64,000 bases of DNA, taken from the NCBI RefSeq assembly GCF_016925495.1, contig NZ_CP070491.1, positions 186,001 to 250,000 on the forward strand, read 5' to 3'. The notes beneath the pieces are model-generated. The model ran no database searches. It was not told the DNA's origin and was given only the letters and a program-made list of their open reading frames with translations. Positions within the stretch are counted from its first letter, which is position 1. Each line of letters opens with the position of its first letter. This DNA comes from Methylococcus sp. EFPC2. GTDB taxonomy: Bacteria > Pseudomonadota > Gammaproteobacteria > Methylococcales > Methylococcaceae. A program made the translations under genes and the position numbers. Shown here piece after piece: positions 52,214 to 60,712 of this stretch.

Positions 52214-55200
52214 TTATTCGCCTAGCGGCCGGGGGGCTGCCAATAGCGCGTCGCATTCGACGGCTCCACGCGATGCCGCAGAGCGCCGGCCCAGCCCCTG
52301 GACGTAAGTCTTGAAATCGTCCAGGCAGGCGTAGGCCACCGGTATCACCAGGAGGCTCAGCACCGTGGAGGTCACCAGGCCGCCGAGGACGGCGATGGCC
52401 ATGGGACTGCGGAATGCCCCGTCCACCGAGCCCAGCCCCAAGGCAACGGGCAGCATGCCGGCGCCCATGGCGAGGGTGGTCATCACGATGGGGCGGGCGC
52501 GTTTGCGGCAGGCGTCCAGCAAGGCATCGGTGCGGCTCATGCCGTGGTCCCGGCGGGCAACGCTGGCGTATTCGACCAGCAGTATCGAGTTCTTGGTCGC
52601 GATGCCCATGAGCATGACCAGACCGATCAGGGACGGCAGGGAAAATGCCTTGCCGGCCAGCAGCAGGGCCACGAAGCCGCCGCCGAAGGACAAGGGCAGC
52701 ACAGCCAGGATGGCGAAGGGCTGGGTGAGATCCTTGAACAGCAGTATCAGTACCAGGAAGATGCACAAAACCCCGGTTGCCATGGCGAGCCCGAAGCTGG
52801 CGAACAACTCGTTCATCGCTTCCGCGTCGCCCTGGGTAATTTGTTTGACGCCTGCGGGCAGGTTGAGGATGCTGGGCAGATTCTGCACCGCGCGGACGAC
52901 ATTGCCCAACGGCTGGCCGGCTAGCTCGATCTCGAAATTGACGTTGCGGGCGCGGTCGTAACGATCGATGACCGCCGGGCCGCTGGAAAGTTCCAGCCTG
53001 GCCACCTGGCCCACCCGGACCGAGCCGCCTTGCGCCGAGGGGACGGCCAGACGCTCCAGCACCGACAGATCCCGCCGGCCGTCGCTGGCCAGCCTGACCA
53101 CCACCGGCACCTGGCGCTGGGAGAGGTTGAGCTTGGGCAGGGAGACATCGTAGTCTCCGACCGTGGCGATGCGCAGGGTTTCCCCGATGGCGGCGGTGGT
53201 CACGCCCAGATCGGCGGCTCGGGCGAAATCGGGCCGCACGGCGATTTCCGGGCGGACCAGATCGGCGCTGGAGGCGATGTTGCCGAGGCCGGGGATGCTC
53301 CTGAGGTCTTTTTCCACCGCAGTGGCCGCCATGTCCAAGACCTGGGCATCCTCGCCGCTCAGCACCAGCACGTAACGTTCCCCGCCCCCGCCGACCCGGC
53401 TCCGCACCCCGGGCAAGGCCGGCATGAGTTGGCGAATGTTCCGGATGATGTCGGGTTTGCCTACCGGCCGTTCGTTCCTCGGAGTCAGCGTGACCCATAG
53501 CGTGGCTTTGCGCACGTCGCCGCCGATGGCGCTGTAGACGCTCTTCACGTAGGGCACGCCGGCCACCAGCGCGCGTGCAGACTCCGCCGCTTCCCGGGTT
53601 TGCTCCAGGGAAACGCCGGGCGCCAATTCCAGTTGGACCCTGATCTGGCCATCGTCGGACGGTGGAACGAAGGCTTTCGGCAACATCGGAACGACGCACA
53701 AGGTGCCCACGAAAAACGCCGCCGCACCGGCCAGGGTGGTCTTGCGGTGGTCCAGGCACCAGGCCGCTATTTTCACGTAGGCGGCTATGGAGCGGGGTTC
53801 TTCTGCGAGAGGACGGTAGTGATTTTTCAGCAGATAAGCCGCCATCATGGGGGTCAGCATGCGGGCGACCGCCAGCGAGGCGAGCACGGCCAGCGACGCG
53901 GTCCAGCCGAACTGCCTGAAGAACAGTCCGGGCAAACCGCTCATGAAGGCGGTAGGCAAAAATACCGCTACCAGCGTGAACGTGGTGGCGATCACCGCCA
54001 GCCCGATTTCGTTCGCCGCTTCCATTGCGGCCTGATAGGGCGTCTTGCCCATGCGCAGGTGGCGGATGATGTTTTCCACCTCGACGATGGCATCGTCGAC
54101 CAGCAGGCCGACCACCAGGGACAGCGCCAGCAGGGTCACCCAGTTGAGCGAGAAGCCGAATGCGGCGATGCCCAGGAAAGCCGGGATGGCCGACAGCGGC
54201 AAGGCCAGGGCGGAGATGAAGGTGGCGCGCCAGTCGCGGAGAAACAGCCAGACCACCAGCAAGGCCAGCAGCGCCCCTTCGTACAGCAGACTCATGGAGC
54301 CCTGGTAGCTTTCCTCTGCCGACTTCACGAAATTGAGCGCCTCGGTGAACCGCAGATCGGGATGGGCGGCGTTCAGTTCGGCCAGCGCCTGGGTCACGCC
54401 AACGCCGACCTCGACTTCGCCGGCGCCCCGGCTGCGGGTGATCTCGAAGCCGACCACCGGCTTGCCGTCGAGCAAGGCCAATGAGCGGGGCTCGGCCACG
54501 GTATCGCTGACCGTGGCCACCTGGTCGAGGCGGATATGCCGGCCGTTGGGCAGCGCAAGTTCCACGGTCCGCAATTCATCCACCGAGGCGACCGTGGCCA
54601 GGGCGCGTACGGCCTGTTCCCCGCTGCCCAGGTCGGTGCGGCCGCCGGCGCTTTCCCGCTGTATCTCGCGCAATTGGCGGGAGATGTCGGCGGCGGTCGC
54701 GCCGAGCGCCTGCAACTTGACCGGATCCAGGGCGATGGTGACTTCCCGGCTGACACCGCCCACCCGCTTCACCGCGCCGACCCCTTTCACGGCCAGCAGG
54801 CGCTTGGTGAGGGTGTCGTCCACGAACCAGGACAGGGCTTCGTCGTCGAACTGGCCTGAAGCGACGGTGTAGACCAGGATGGCCTCGCCGCTGGTTTCCG
54901 CCTTGGAGATCACCGGGTCACGCAGTTCCGCCGGCAGATCGGAGCGCACCCTGGATACGGCGGAGCGCACGTCGTCCAGGGCTTCCTGCACCGGTTTCTC
55001 CAGGCGGAACTCCGCGGTCAGGTTGACTCTGCCGTCCTGTATCTTGGTGGTGACGTGTTTGAGTCCCTGCAGGTTGGCGAGCGAGTTTTCGATCTTGCGC
55101 GCCACTTCCGTTTCCAGTTGCGGCGGCGAGGCGCCGGGCAGGCTGCAGTTGACGAAGATGATGGGCAGGTCCAGGTCCGGGTTGCCCTGTATCGTCAGGG

Positions 55201-55291
55201 ATTTGAAACTCGCCAACCCGCCGAAGCTGAGGGCCACGAACAGCATCAGGGAGGGTATGGGGTTGCGTATGCACCAGGCCGAGACGTTCAT
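52214..55291 (-). CDS. RND-family efflux transporter permease
   Basis: Inner-membrane proton-driven pump of 1025 residues, matching AcrB/MexB-like length. It opens MNVSAWCIRNPIPSLMLFVAL and has the two-fold RND layout with twelve spans and two large periplasmic loops. Recognisable motifs include ALSLVVGLLVDDAIVEVENIIRHL with the proton-relay Asp pair and LVMLMGIATKNSILLVEYA. The N-terminal helix and GNPDLDLPIIFVNC segment fit the multidrug-type HAE1/HAE2 branch. Its stop precedes the TolC-like gene and its start overlaps the adaptor gene by 4 bases. Confidence 0.93.
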   Translation of the reverse strand: MNVSAWCIRNPIPSLMLFVALSFGGLASFKSLTIQGNPDLDLPIIFVNCSLPGASPPQLETEVARKIENSLANLQGLKHVTTKIQDGRVNLTAEFRLEKPVQEALDDVRSAVSRVRSDLPAELRDPVISKAETSGEAILVYTVASGQFDDEALSWFVDDTLTKRLLAVKGVGAVKRVGGVSREVTIALDPVKLQALGATAADISRQLREIQRESAGGRTDLGSGEQAVRALATVASVDELRTVELALPNGRHIRLDQVATVSDTVAEPRSLALLDGKPVVGFEITRSRGAGEVEVGVGVTQALAELNAAHPDLRFTEALNFVKSAEESYQGSMSLLYEGALLALLVVWLFLRDWRATFISALALPLSAIPAFLGIAAFGFSLNWVTLLALSLVVGLLVDDAIVEVENIIRHLRMGKTPYQAAMEAANEIGLAVIATTFTLVAVFLPTAFMSGLPGLFFRQFGWTASLAVLASLAVARMLTPMMAAYLLKNHYRPLAEEPRSIAAYVKIAAWCLDHRKTTLAGAAAFFVGTLCVVPMLPKAFVPPSDDGQIRVQLELAPGVSLEQTREAAESARALVAGVPYVKSVYSAIGGDVRKATLWVTLTPRNERPVGKPDIIRNIRQLMPALPGVRSRVGGGGERYVLVLSGEDAQVLDMAATAVEKDLRSIPGLGNIASSADLVRPEIAVRPDFARAADLGVTTAAIGETLRIATVGDYDVSLPKLNLSQRQVPVVVRLASDGRRDLSVLERLAVPSAQGGSVRVGQVARLELSSGPAVIDRYDRARNVNFEIELAGQPLGNVVRAVQNLPSILNLPAGVKQITQGDAEAMNELFASFGLAMATGVLCIFLVLILLFKDLTQPFAILAVLPLSFGGGFVALLLAGKAFSLPSLIGLVMLMGIATKNSILLVEYASVARRDHGMSRTDALLDACRKRARPIVMTTLAMGAGMLPVALGLGSVDGAFRSPMAIAVLGGLVTSTVLSLLVIPVAYACLDDFKTYVQGLGRRSAASRGAVECDALLAAPRPLGE

Positions 55292-56496
55292 TTCACCACC
55301 ACCTTGACGCTGTCGCCGTCACCCAGGAAAGAAGCGCCGCTGGCAACCAGGCGATCCTGCGGATCGAGCCCGGACAGAATTTCCACCCGTTCGCCGGCCC
55401 TCCGGCCCAGTTGCACCTTGATCTGGCTGACCTTGGCCACAGCGCCGCGGGTCTCGCCCAAGCGGAACACGTAGCTGAAACCTTCTCGCAGGCTCAGGGC
55501 GTCCTGAGGCACCGTGAGCGCGGGGCTGGCGCCCAGATGGAACTCGCCTCGGGCGAACATGCCGGGTCGCAATCCCGCCTGTTCACCCTGCGGTAGATCC
55601 ACGTAGATCAGGGCGTTGCGGTTCTGGTCGTCGAACGTGGGGCCGATCGCCCGCACCTTGCCGCCCACGCTGGCGGCGCCGGGCACCGCGACCGTGACGT
55701 CGAGGCCGGGTTTGATCTTGAGCAACTCGTCGGCCGTGACCTCCGCCCGCCATTCCAGGCGGTTCTGGCGGATCAGCCGGAACAACTCCTGGCCCTCTGC
55801 GGGCACCGCGCCCAGTGTAGCGTTGCGCGCCGAGATCACGCCGTCGTCGGTGGCAACGACCCGCGTGTGACGCAGGCGCAAGGACTGCAGGTCCAACTGG
55901 GCCTTGGCCGATTGCACCCTGGCTTCGGCGGTCTTTTCGCCAGTGAGGTATTGCCCCACCTGTTGGGCGCTCATGGCCCCCGACTTGATCACCCGCTGGG
56001 CCCGTTCGGCGTTGGCGCGGGCGTCCGCCAGGTTGGCTTCCGTTTCTGCCAGGATGGCGCGGGCTTGGGCGATGTCGGCGGAAACCCGCGTCTCATCCAG
56101 GATCGCCAGGACCTGCCCCTTCTTCACCTTGTCGCCCACCTGAGCGCGAATATCGATCAGGCGCAAACCGCTGACTTCCGCGCCGATCACGGCTTCCTGC
56201 CAGGCCGCGACCGACCCGTTGGCGGACAGGGCGCGTGGAGTATCGAGCAATTCAGGTTGTACGGCCGTCACGCTCAGGGCCGGGCGGCCGGTGACCGTGG
56301 TTGCGGGCGCGGCCGGAGCGGCGGTGCTGCGGCTCGCCTTGATGCCTAAACCCACAATCAGGGCGGCGGCGACGATGACTAATCCGGCCCAAAATTTCAC
56401 CAGGCCCTTACGGGTCGTGCCTGTCGCGTTCCGGCCTTCGGCGCCCTCGGGAAGAGCGCGTGGCCGAGTCAATAAAATCAGCTTTCCGTGAGTCAT
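55288..56496 (-). CDS. RND efflux periplasmic adaptor (membrane fusion protein)
   Basis: Membrane fusion protein of 402 residues linking the RND pump to its TolC channel. It has an N-terminal anchor/signal segment (about residues 34-54), a lipoyl-like half (IDIRAQVGDKVKKGQVLAILDE), a coiled-coil hairpin with the AILAETEANLADARANAERAQR repeat, and the barrel domain with LRPGMFARGEF. The order adaptor-pump-channel is a classic RND operon. Its substrate cannot be predicted; the linked PadR operon upstream may or may not regulate it. Confidence 0.92.
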   Translation of the reverse strand: MTHGKLILLTRPRALPEGAEGRNATGTTRKGLVKFWAGLVIVAAALIVGLGIKASRSTAAPAAPATTVTGRPALSVTAVQPELLDTPRALSANGSVAAWQEAVIGAEVSGLRLIDIRAQVGDKVKKGQVLAILDETRVSADIAQARAILAETEANLADARANAERAQRVIKSGAMSAQQVGQYLTGEKTAEARVQSAKAQLDLQSLRLRHTRVVATDDGVISARNATLGAVPAEGQELFRLIRQNRLEWRAEVTADELLKIKPGLDVTVAVPGAASVGGKVRAIGPTFDDQNRNALIYVDLPQGEQAGLRPGMFARGEFHLGASPALTVPQDALSLREGFSYVFRLGETRGAVAKVSQIKVQLGRRAGERVEILSGLDPQDRLVASGASFLGDGDSVKVVVK

Positions 56497-56603
56497 GAGT
56501 CCCTCCTAAGTATCTTGCTAACGATGGAATGTAACGGGTTGCCGCTATCGTTCGATGTGGCCGCCGGGGGAGAACCGTCCGGCGACCGGGCCTTGTCCTC
56601 TTG

Positions 56604-57452
56604 CTATTTCCAGCTCACTTTGCCCGAGCCGTTTACTCGGCTGTTGCGTTGGGCCGGGTCGCCATAGATGTCCACAGAGCCCGAGCCGTTGAGTCTCACG
56701 TCCACCGATAGACGGGCGTACACGGTGACGTCGCCTGAGCCGCTCAGCGCGAGTTCCACGGCGTCGGCCTCCAGGTGTTGGGCATGCAGTGAGCCGGAGC
56801 CCTTCAGCTCGGCCTTCAATGTCCGGCTATGGCCTCGCGTGGTAATGTCGCCTGAGCCGTGTAATTCGACGTCCAGATTCTCGGCGTCGCGCGCATCGAG
56901 CTTCATGTCGCCGGAGCCCGCCAGTTTTGCGAATATCTGCCGGTACTGGCCGTTGAAACTCAGGTCTCCCGAGCCTTTCAGCACCAGGTTCAAACGCTCG
57001 CCAGAAAAGCCGCTCACGTCGAAGTCGCCGGAGCCTTTGGACACCAGTTCTTCCAACGCCGGCAATACCAGCTCGGCCCGTACGGTCGGTGTGGAGCCCA
57101 GGTAGATATGCCAGCCCTCGCGGCCGCGATAGCCGAGGCGCAAACGGTCGCCCTCCTGCTCGCTGACGACGCGTTGCAGCCAGCTCTTGTCGGTCCGTAC
57201 CGTCAGCGCCGGAACCGGGCCCTGCTTGAGCGTCAGCTCGACAGGGCCGTCCAGTTCGAGCTTGACGACCTCCGGGGTTATGGTCCGGGCTTCGCTTCCC
57301 TGGTCCTCGGAGCGCGTCGAAAAGGTGGTAGTCCAGCCATTTCCTGCGGCACCCGGGGCGGGGCCGTTGATCCTCAGCGTGACGTAGGTGATGGCCACCA
57401 GTACGGCCGCCGATGCCAGCAACGCCAGGCCCACATTTATCAAGGTTCGCAT
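56604..57452 (-). CDS. GIN-domain (DUF2807) protein
   Basis: Exported, membrane-anchored protein of 282 residues: an N-terminal hydrophobic segment (about residues 7-26) then a right-handed beta-helix built of repeated GSGD/GSGS turns (for example KGSGDFDV, KGSGDLSF, AGSGDMKL, HGSGDITT, KGSGSLHA, SGSGDVTV, NGSGSVDI). This is typical of GIN/head-domain (DUF2807) auto-transporter-like adhesin domains. It is the last gene of the PadR-DUF1700-GIN operon. Its function is not established; a cell-surface or stress-sensing role is inference. Confidence 0.85.
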   Translation of the reverse strand: MRTLINVGLALLASAAVLVAITYVTLRINGPAPGAAGNGWTTTFSTRSEDQGSEARTITPEVVKLELDGPVELTLKQGPVPALTVRTDKSWLQRVVSEQEGDRLRLGYRGREGWHIYLGSTPTVRAELVLPALEELVSKGSGDFDVSGFSGERLNLVLKGSGDLSFNGQYRQIFAKLAGSGDMKLDARDAENLDVELHGSGDITTRGHSRTLKAELKGSGSLHAQHLEADAVELALSGSGDVTVYARLSVDVRLNGSGSVDIYGDPAQRNSRVNGSGKVSWK

Positions 57453-57462
57453 GGCAGTCTCC

Positions 57463-58068
57463 CTATTTGGTCGAATGGATGTCGCCGGTTTCGACTTCCC
57501 GGCTTTTCTGTAGTAATGACGCGTTCATCCGCACGTAATGGACTGCGCCTATCAGCGCGTACCGGCTGACCGACAGACTAAGCAGCAACAGCACTATGCC
57601 GCCCAGGATGAACTCGATGCCGGTAAGCGCCGCGGGTTCGGAAGTGACGAGCCAGGGAACGGGAACATTCAATGTCGCCTCCAGTAATCCGACCGCCGTG
57701 ACCACGATGCCGCCGACGTAGAGCGCCACGGCCACCGCATAGAACGCGAGCAGCAGCGAGGCGAAGACGACGATGGGAAAGGCCAGGAAAAGGTTGAAGA
57801 CCAACAGCAGCACCAGCGCGAAGATCAGGTGTCCGAGGCTGGCCAGGCTTTTTTCGCGCTGAAAGGCTTCCATGCGGGTGACGGCGCGCAGCTCCGCTGC
57901 CGCTTTTTTCGGATCGCCCAGCCCTAGGGCGATATCGGCTTCGTTGCGGCCTGAGGCCAGGCCGTCGGCGAAATGCTGTTCGTAATCGGCCAGCAGTTCC
58001 GCCACCTCGGCGGGCGGCAGACCGGCCAAGGCACGTTCGAGTGCCTGTAGATATTCCAATCGGGTCAT
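57463..58068 (-). CDS. DUF1700 membrane protein
   Basis: A 201-residue inner-membrane protein. The N-terminal 65 residues (MTRLEYLQALERALAGLPPAEVAELLADYEQHF) are soluble with the DYEQHFADG block typical of DUF1700, and several hydrophobic spans follow from about residue 80. Such proteins are usually encoded beside PadR regulators and are thought to be linked to membrane-stress responses. It overlaps padR by 4 bases upstream and lies 10 bases from the GIN gene downstream. Confidence 0.87.
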   Translation of the reverse strand: MTRLEYLQALERALAGLPPAEVAELLADYEQHFADGLASGRNEADIALGLGDPKKAAAELRAVTRMEAFQREKSLASLGHLIFALVLLLVFNLFLAFPIVVFASLLLAFYAVAVALYVGGIVVTAVGLLEATLNVPVPWLVTSEPAALTGIEFILGGIVLLLLSLSVSRYALIGAVHYVRMNASLLQKSREVETGDIHSTK

Positions 58069-58379
58069 TTCCGTACTCCCAGAATTTTGTCCACCTCGCC
58101 GGTGAACTCGATCCACTGCCGACGCATGTCCAGATAGCGCAGATTGCCCGCCTCGGTCAGGCGGTAATACTTGCGCGGTGGACCCGAATCCGATTCCACC
58201 AGATAGGTGGTCACCCAGGCTTCGTTCTGCAAACGCCGCATCAGCGGGTAAATGGTGCCTTCGCTCATGTCCAGCCCTCCGGCCAACTGCGCCACGATGT
58301 CGTAGGCATAGCGATCGCCCTCGGCCAGGATGGCCAGCACGCACATATCGAGCGCGCCTTTTTTGAGCTGAGTCTTCAT
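58065..58379 (-). CDS. PadR-family transcriptional regulator
   Basis: A 104-residue winged-helix regulator. The product starts MKTQLKKGALDMCVLAIL and contains GGLDMSEGTIYPLMRRLQNEAWV and SGPPRKYYRLTEAG, which are the recognition-helix and wing motifs of PadR. I chose the ATG at 58379 rather than a 16-residue longer frame. It is the first gene of the PadR-DUF1700-GIN operon and probably represses it through the tandem palindrome just upstream. Confidence 0.93.
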   Translation of the reverse strand: MKTQLKKGALDMCVLAILAEGDRYAYDIVAQLAGGLDMSEGTIYPLMRRLQNEAWVTTYLVESDSGPPRKYYRLTEAGNLRYLDMRRQWIEFTGEVDKILGVRK

Positions 58380-58415
58380 GGTCGTTGGGTGGATGCATGT
58401 CTCATGGTGGAAAAG

Positions 58416-58456
58416 AGTGTATTGCAAGGTAACTTGCTATGCAAGGTACCTTGCAA
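58416..58456 (-). promoter_or_regulatory. Probable promoter and tandem PadR operator
   Basis: Two near-identical palindromes, gcaaggtaacttgc (58424-58437) and gcaaggtaccttgc (58441-58454), with centres 17 bases apart. The second is a perfect 14-base palindrome. Reading the minus strand, TTGCAT (58444-58439), a 17-base spacer and TACACT (58421-58416) form a good sigma-70 promoter, so the operator sites cover the -35 element and spacer. The PadR gene start is 36 bases further downstream. Autorepression is inferred from the PadR family and from position. Confidence 0.75.
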
Positions 58457-58734
58457 TAAATATTTTCTGGTGACGATAGATCGGCCGTCGTCGCGGTTTT
58501 TCGTCCGGCGGGGGTAAGCGGGCGGGAGTTCCGGCCGGATCGGTTCAGGGGGATTTCGAGACGGATACCAACGGTATGGGCGTCGGAGACTTCATCGGAC
58601 GGTTCAGCGGGAGACTGCTATCGCTAGACGTGGTCCATGTGGCCGAGGGCGATCCAGCCGTGCGGTGGTCATCTCGGCATCGACCAAGACTTGCGCCCAT
58701 TTTGCGAAGTTAGCGCGGGCGGATTTCTTCTGGG

Positions 58735-58771
58735 CAATAAAAAACCCGCAAGTCGTTAAACTTGCGGGTTT
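58735..58771 (-). terminator. Orphan intrinsic terminator, minus strand
   Basis: A perfect 12-base stem: acttgcgggttt (58760-58771 on plus) pairs with aaacccgcaagt (58742-58753) around a 6-base loop. On the minus strand the stem is followed by a run of T residues (TTTTTTATT), typical of an intrinsic terminator. No minus-strand gene lies just upstream, so the transcript it once served is missing or very short. Confidence 0.75.
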
Positions 58772-58881
58772 CGCGGAAGCCTCAGGGCTTCTTCGATCTA
58801 TCGATTTGGTACGAGGGCCGTCATCGAATTAAGCCATGAAATCCCTGTATTTTCAGGTTTCCTGTTTTCACGATTTTCAGG

Positions 58882-58901
58882 ATACCATCAAATATACCAT
58901 C
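58882..58901. repeat. Tandem 8-mer ataccatc
   Basis: ataccatc occurs at 58882-58889 and 58894-58901, separated by aaat. Such paired motifs are common as arm-type sites next to tyrosine-recombinase genes. No integrase is visible, so an attachment-site remnant is only a possibility. Confidence 0.35.
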
Positions 58902-59162
58902 ACGGCCGCGCCGCTTACCCTGGATTGCGTCGTTTTTGGTCCCTCTGTCGAAATGTGTGCCCGCTTGACGCCTCCAGGCCGATCCTCTGCCTTTGTGGAC
59001 ACCGAGACGCAATAAAGTTGAAACCGGATGGTGGCGACCATCGCAGGTGGGAAGACACCGATCATCCATGTCACCATTGCCCACGCCATCAGCCGTTGGG
59101 ATAACCGAATTCCCATCGGTTCAATCGACGTAGGCGACATGCCGCACAATTTAAGCTTTACC

Positions 59163-59186
59163 ACAAACAAACAAACAAACAAACAA
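59163..59186. repeat. Tetranucleotide microsatellite (ACAA)6
   Basis: Six perfect copies of acaa. The run is not inside any supported gene. Tetranucleotide runs of this kind can expand or contract by slipped-strand mispairing. A short open frame on the plus strand (59028-59294) crosses it but has no other support. Confidence 0.9.
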
Positions 59187-59582
59187 ATTCAACGGAGGCT
59201 TACGGCCAAATTGAGCCGTTCGTCCGTTCCTCGCGGCGGTCAGTTGAATGTCGCCTGCACCCAGGTAGCCGACCCTCCCCCATATACGGCCTAGGTCACG
59301 TCGTCGGCCATTGCTGACACTCAGCCCTGGATTCAAATTTCCGTGAATGGCAGGTAACGGGAGTGAAACGGGAACTGGCGGAATCAGCCAAAAGCTGATT
59401 GTGGATCCGCATCCGTGAATGACAACTGTCAGCCCCTGAGCTGACTCAGAAATTATGACCGGCTCGTTGCGGAGGCAGTTTCAATTCCCTATTCCACCGG
59501 CATAGGAGACTGAGAATGAAAAAATGGAAGCCAGCGAAAAAATCCGTCCGGTTGCGATTGTCGCTGGCGGGATCGACCTTGA

Positions 59583-60113
59583 GATTTTACTAAAGGCGAT
59601 CTGCCCATGCCGCCCGGCCGACGGTTTGCCATTTTGACCTGCATCGATGCGTGCCTCGATCCGGCCAAATACGCGGGCCTCAGCGAGGGCGAAGTTCACT
59701 TATCCGCAACGCCGGCGGCCGCGCCAGCGACGATGCGATTGCTTCCCTCGTCATTTCCTACAAATTGTTGGCGACCCGCGAGTGGTTCGTCATCGACCGT
59801 ACCGACCGCGGCATGGAAGCTTTCACCAACGAAATCATGGGCGATCTGTTGTCCAGCAGCCTTCTGAAGACTGCTTCCATCGAGTGCCTCAGGCTGGCAT
59901 GATTGCGGCGAAGGATCGGGCTGCACCGATGGCAAATATATCAATTGGCTGACCATCAAGAACCAGGAGGAAAGCATACTGGAGGACGTCAAGAGCATAC
60001 GGAATCATCCCCCCGTGCAGTCGGACATTCCGGTATACGGCTACATCTACGACGTGAGGTCCGGCAAGTTGATCGAAGTACCTGCCGCCACCCAGGTTGG
60101 CAAGGCAGGCTAG
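59583..60113 (+). pseudogene. Beta-carbonic anhydrase pseudogene
   Basis: Degraded beta-type carbonic anhydrase. Pieces in order are [22 protein letters not shown], then [31 protein letters not shown], and KYINWLTIKNQEESILEDVKSIRNH with GYIYDVRSGKLIEVPAA at the end. A one-base deletion near 59699 shifts the frame and a compensating one-base change near 59885 restores it; the original frame also meets a stop just before the first piece. The zinc site is damaged: where functional relatives have HHTDCG, this reads DRTDRG, and the Arg of CIDAR is Cys. Two of three zinc ligands are gone, so the gene is dead by two independent criteria. Confidence 0.85.
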
Positions 60114-60316
60114 ATCAGCCGGCGCTTCCGCACGGATCCGCGGGGCTGCGATATTCTTGTTGCCCTGCGGGATTTCTTCGCGCCAAGCTTGGATGCGGTT
60201 CGGTATGGGATAATCATTCGAGAGCCGGCTCGGTTGAAATTGGCGGGGCATCCCTGTGTGCTTGGGCACTTTTGATTCGTACAGATACACTTCAATTTTT
60301 TTCGGAGGACCATCCC

Positions 60317-60712
60317 ATGAACAACATCTATCTGAAATGGGGCCTTGGCCTGTGGTCCGCCTGTACTTTATTCGGTTCAGCCCACGCCGAAGAATTTCAG
60401 CCAGCGCTGTCCAGGGAACTGCTACTGGAGAAAGCCGTGACCCTCCCGTCCAATTCGGTTACGACCAAACTCATTCGTGTCCAGTTTCCCTCCGGCTACA
60501 AAACGCCGGTGCACACCCATGACGGGCCCGGTCCGCGTTACGTGCTCAAGGGAAAACTGAGAGTCGAAGACGCCGGTGAAAGCCGGGTTTATGGACCCGG
60601 CGATGTCTTTTGGGAGACCGGTGCGGCCATGACCGTTGAGAGCGTTGGCGGAGGCGATGCGGAAATCGTCATCTTCGAACTCGCACCACCAAAATCGGAA
60701 GGTGGCTCGTGA
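60317..60712 (+). CDS. Exported cupin-domain protein
   Basis: A 131-residue protein with a signal peptide (residues 1-22, ending SAHAEE) followed by a single cupin domain. The metal-binding histidines appear in TPVHTHDGPGPRYVLKG and a second cupin motif GDVFWETGAAMTVE, where the usual His is replaced by Glu/Thr. A good ribosome binding site (cggaggacc) precedes the ATG. It is intact between two pseudogenes. Its stop overlaps the start of the SDR frame, suggesting the two formed an operon before decay. Confidence 0.82.
   Translation: MNNIYLKWGLGLWSACTLFGSAHAEEFQPALSRELLLEKAVTLPSNSVTTKLIRVQFPSGYKTPVHTHDGPGPRYVLKGKLRVEDAGESRVYGPGDVFWETGAAMTVESVGGGDAEIVIFELAPPKSEGGS

Larger units (their letters stand above)
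58457..59582. other. Non-coding, decayed interval
   Basis: About 1.1 kb between padR and the carbonic anhydrase pseudogene with no supported gene on either strand. It contains an orphan minus-strand terminator (58735-58771), a tandem 8-mer (58882-58901), an (ACAA)6 microsatellite (59163-59186), and small inverted repeats such as aatcagc/gctgatt at 59382-59400. A ccgtgaatg 9-mer recurs at 59341 and 59413. The overall impression is of a former mobile or tRNA-linked insertion site, but no integrase or tRNA remains. Confidence 0.5.

Noticed and set aside
58772-58860. A tRNA gene upstream of the orphan minus-strand terminator
   Set aside because: A CTCGTACCA-like end and a TTCGAT stretch are present, but the T-stem does not pair and no cloverleaf can be drawn.
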